A stretch of DNA of 5,855 nucleotides, taken from the NCBI GenBank assembly GCA_946481605.1, contig CAMLPA010000228.1:1-5855 (forward strand), read 5' to 3'. Source of the DNA: an uncultured Flavihumibacter sp. (GTDB lineage Bacteria; Bacteroidota; Bacteroidia; Chitinophagales; Chitinophagaceae). This document shows, piece after piece, positions 5,385-5,855 of this stretch. Position numbers and translations under genes: made by a program. How positions within the stretch are numbered: the first letter of the stretch is position 1; each line of letters opens with the position of its first letter. The notes below the pieces were generated by a model. It was given only the letters and a program-made list of their open reading frames with translations. It ran no database searches and was not told where the DNA came from.

Positions 5385-5464
5385 TTCATTACAGTTACAA
5401 CTGCCACCCTCAAACGCAGTTGGTTTTGGTTGACGCCCTGGTGTTCCCACCGGGGCTTCTTTTT
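5385..5464 (+). ncRNA. Candidate small RNA of about 80 bases
   Basis: The predicted transcript starts after the -7 box at 5373-5380 and ends in the T-tract of the terminator at 5435-5464. It contains hairpin 1, CAACTGC/GCAGTTG (5398-5404 with 5416-5422) with the 11-base loop CACCCTCAAAC, a G/T-rich linker, then the terminator hairpin. It has no ATG, and no frame is worth calling, so a non-coding product is likely. It does not match an RNA family I recognise. The downstream ATPase gene begins 125 bases beyond the terminator, so this could also be an attenuated leader of that gene rather than a free RNA. Confidence 0.4.
5435..5464 (+). terminator. Strong Rho-independent terminator
   Basis: GCCCTGGTG (5435-5443) pairs with CACCGGGGC (5448-5456): nine pairs including one U.G, with a TTCC loop, followed directly by TTCTTTTT (5457-5464). 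The U-tract is on the plus side only, which fixes the direction. No plus-strand protein gene precedes it for about 700 bases. Confidence 0.8.
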
Positions 5465-5521
5465 ACCTGATTTTCAGTCCGTCCTTTCCCGCTGGCACAA
5501 TTTTTACGCACGCATGTAACG

Positions 5522-5537
5522 GGTAAAAATGTTTACC
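5522..5537. promoter_or_regulatory. Short inverted repeat upstream of the ATPase gene
   Basis: GGTAAA (5522-5527) and TTTACC (5532-5537) are perfect inverted arms around AATG, 52 bases before the ATPase ATG. It has the size of a small operator half-site pair. No clear -7 box was found between it and the start codon, so its role is uncertain. Confidence 0.3.
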
Positions 5538-5589
5538 TTAAAGGGCCTTCTATTCCATACCCTCCTTCATCACTGCTAAAAAAATCAAC

Positions 5590-5855
5590 ATGAACTGGCA
5601 TACTTTACCTGTGGAGGAAATACTGACACAAACGGAAAGCAGCTTACAGGGACTCAGCACTGAACTGGCGGAAAAAAAACTGTTGGAGAACGGAAAGAAC
5701 GAACTGCAATCGAAAACGAAAACTTCTCCCCTGAAGCTTTTCCTCCACCAATTCGCTGATGTGATGATCGTAGTGTTGCTGGCAGCCGCGGTGATCTCTT
5801 TTTTTATTGGAGAAGCGGCGGACACGATTGTGATCGTATTCATTGTGGTCCTGAA
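5590..5855 (+). CDS. P-type ATPase, probably calcium-transporting, N-terminal part (cut by window edge)
   Basis: Starts at the ATG at 5590 after an A-rich leader (CTAAAAAAATCAAC) and stays open for 88 codons to the edge. Residues 1-50 match the cation-ATPase N-terminal domain: 'WHTLPVEEILTQTESSLQGLS', then ENGKNELQSK, the usual GxNEL motif. Residues about 56-74 (ADVMIVVLLAAAVISFFIG) form transmembrane helix 1, and 77-88 begin helix 2 (ADTIVIVFIVVL). This spacing and the 'FADVMIVVLL' motif are typical of P2-type ATPases of the SERCA/PMCA-like bacterial group, which move Ca2+ (or, in relatives, other cations) out of the cytoplasm at the cost of ATP. The phosphorylation motif DKTGT and the ion-site residues lie beyond the window, so the ion is inferred. 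The strong terminator at 5435-5464 separates it from whatever is transcribed upstream. Confidence 0.9.
   Translation, partial: MNWHTLPVEEILTQTESSLQGLSTELAEKKLLENGKNELQSKTKTSPLKLFLHQFADVMIVVLLAAAVISFFIGEAADTIVIVFIVVL

Larger units (their letters stand above)
4738..5589. other. 850-base region without a convincing protein gene, rich in hairpins and repeats
   Basis: No frame on either strand here looks like a protein. The longest plus frame (5019-5213) is a translation of a G/T-rich repeat. From left to right the region holds a hairpin after the OmpA-like gene, a palindrome with a minus-strand promoter, a minus-strand terminator, a 10-bp hairpin, a degenerate tandem repeat, a possible cloverleaf fold with short tandem repeats inside, a 12-bp palindrome, a 21-bp-period direct repeat, a -7 box, a candidate small RNA with its terminator, and a short inverted repeat before the ATPase gene. 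These are listed separately. Confidence 0.7.

Noticed and set aside
5493..5507. Sigma-54-like element TGGCAC-N5-TTAC upstream of the ATPase gene
   Set aside because: The -24 part is perfect, but the -12 part has TTAC instead of TTGC, losing a nearly invariant G. A similar TGGCAC at 861 upstream of the protease gene also lacks GC at -12.
5550..5843. Open minus-strand frame of 97 codons
   Set aside because: It is antisense to the P-type ATPase N-terminus, which is clearly recognisable on the plus strand.

Overview
The window looks like chromosomal DNA from a Bacteroidota bacterium, most likely of the Chitinophagaceae type. This rests on protein resemblance (an OmpA-like protein with a 'YDFVPGE' module, a PD40-CRD-OmpA protein, a proteinase K-like lipoprotein candidate), weak Shine-Dalgarno signals, A-rich leaders, and several upstream elements matching the Bacteroidota -7 box TAnnTTTG. 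It is an inference, because there is no rRNA or marker gene here. No tRNA, insertion sequence or CRISPR array was seen.

Layout: (1) 1-692, minus strand: the N-terminal part of a secreted protein that runs off the left edge, probably an OmpA-family protein. (2) 693-932: a divergent intergenic region with a plausible promoter for the minus-strand gene. (3) 933-2093, plus: a subtilisin/proteinase K-like protease with a propeptide and intact catalytic residues. (4) 2117-3061, plus: an orphan ABC ATPase with a TOBE-like C-terminus and a -7 box touching its start codon. (5) 3133-4737, plus: a secreted five-bladed PD40 propeller + carboxypeptidase-regulatory-like + OmpA peptidoglycan-binding protein, resembling the type IX secretion protein PorE without its TPR domain. 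(6) 4738-5589: about 850 bases with no convincing protein gene but much structure. (7) 5590 to the right edge, plus: the start of a P-type, probably calcium-transporting, ATPase.

The protein genes are a loose cell-envelope neighbourhood (surface anchoring, secreted proteolysis, transport) rather than an obvious pathway. The three central genes share a strand, but each of the last two has its own candidate promoter.

The most interesting part is the 850-base gap. It holds a candidate small RNA at about 5385-5464: a perfect -7 box, a 7-bp hairpin, then a textbook intrinsic terminator, with no start codon inside. Just upstream is a 13-bp direct repeat with a period of exactly 21 bp, which looks like an activator site. 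It also holds a second, minus-strand candidate (about 4812 to 4738, with a palindrome abutting a TTG-N20-TAGTTTTG promoter), a minus-strand terminator with a GAAA loop and no known gene ahead of it, a possible cloverleaf-like fold at 5174-5276, and a degenerate G/T-rich tandem repeat at 5001-5137. All RNA calls are predictions from sequence alone.
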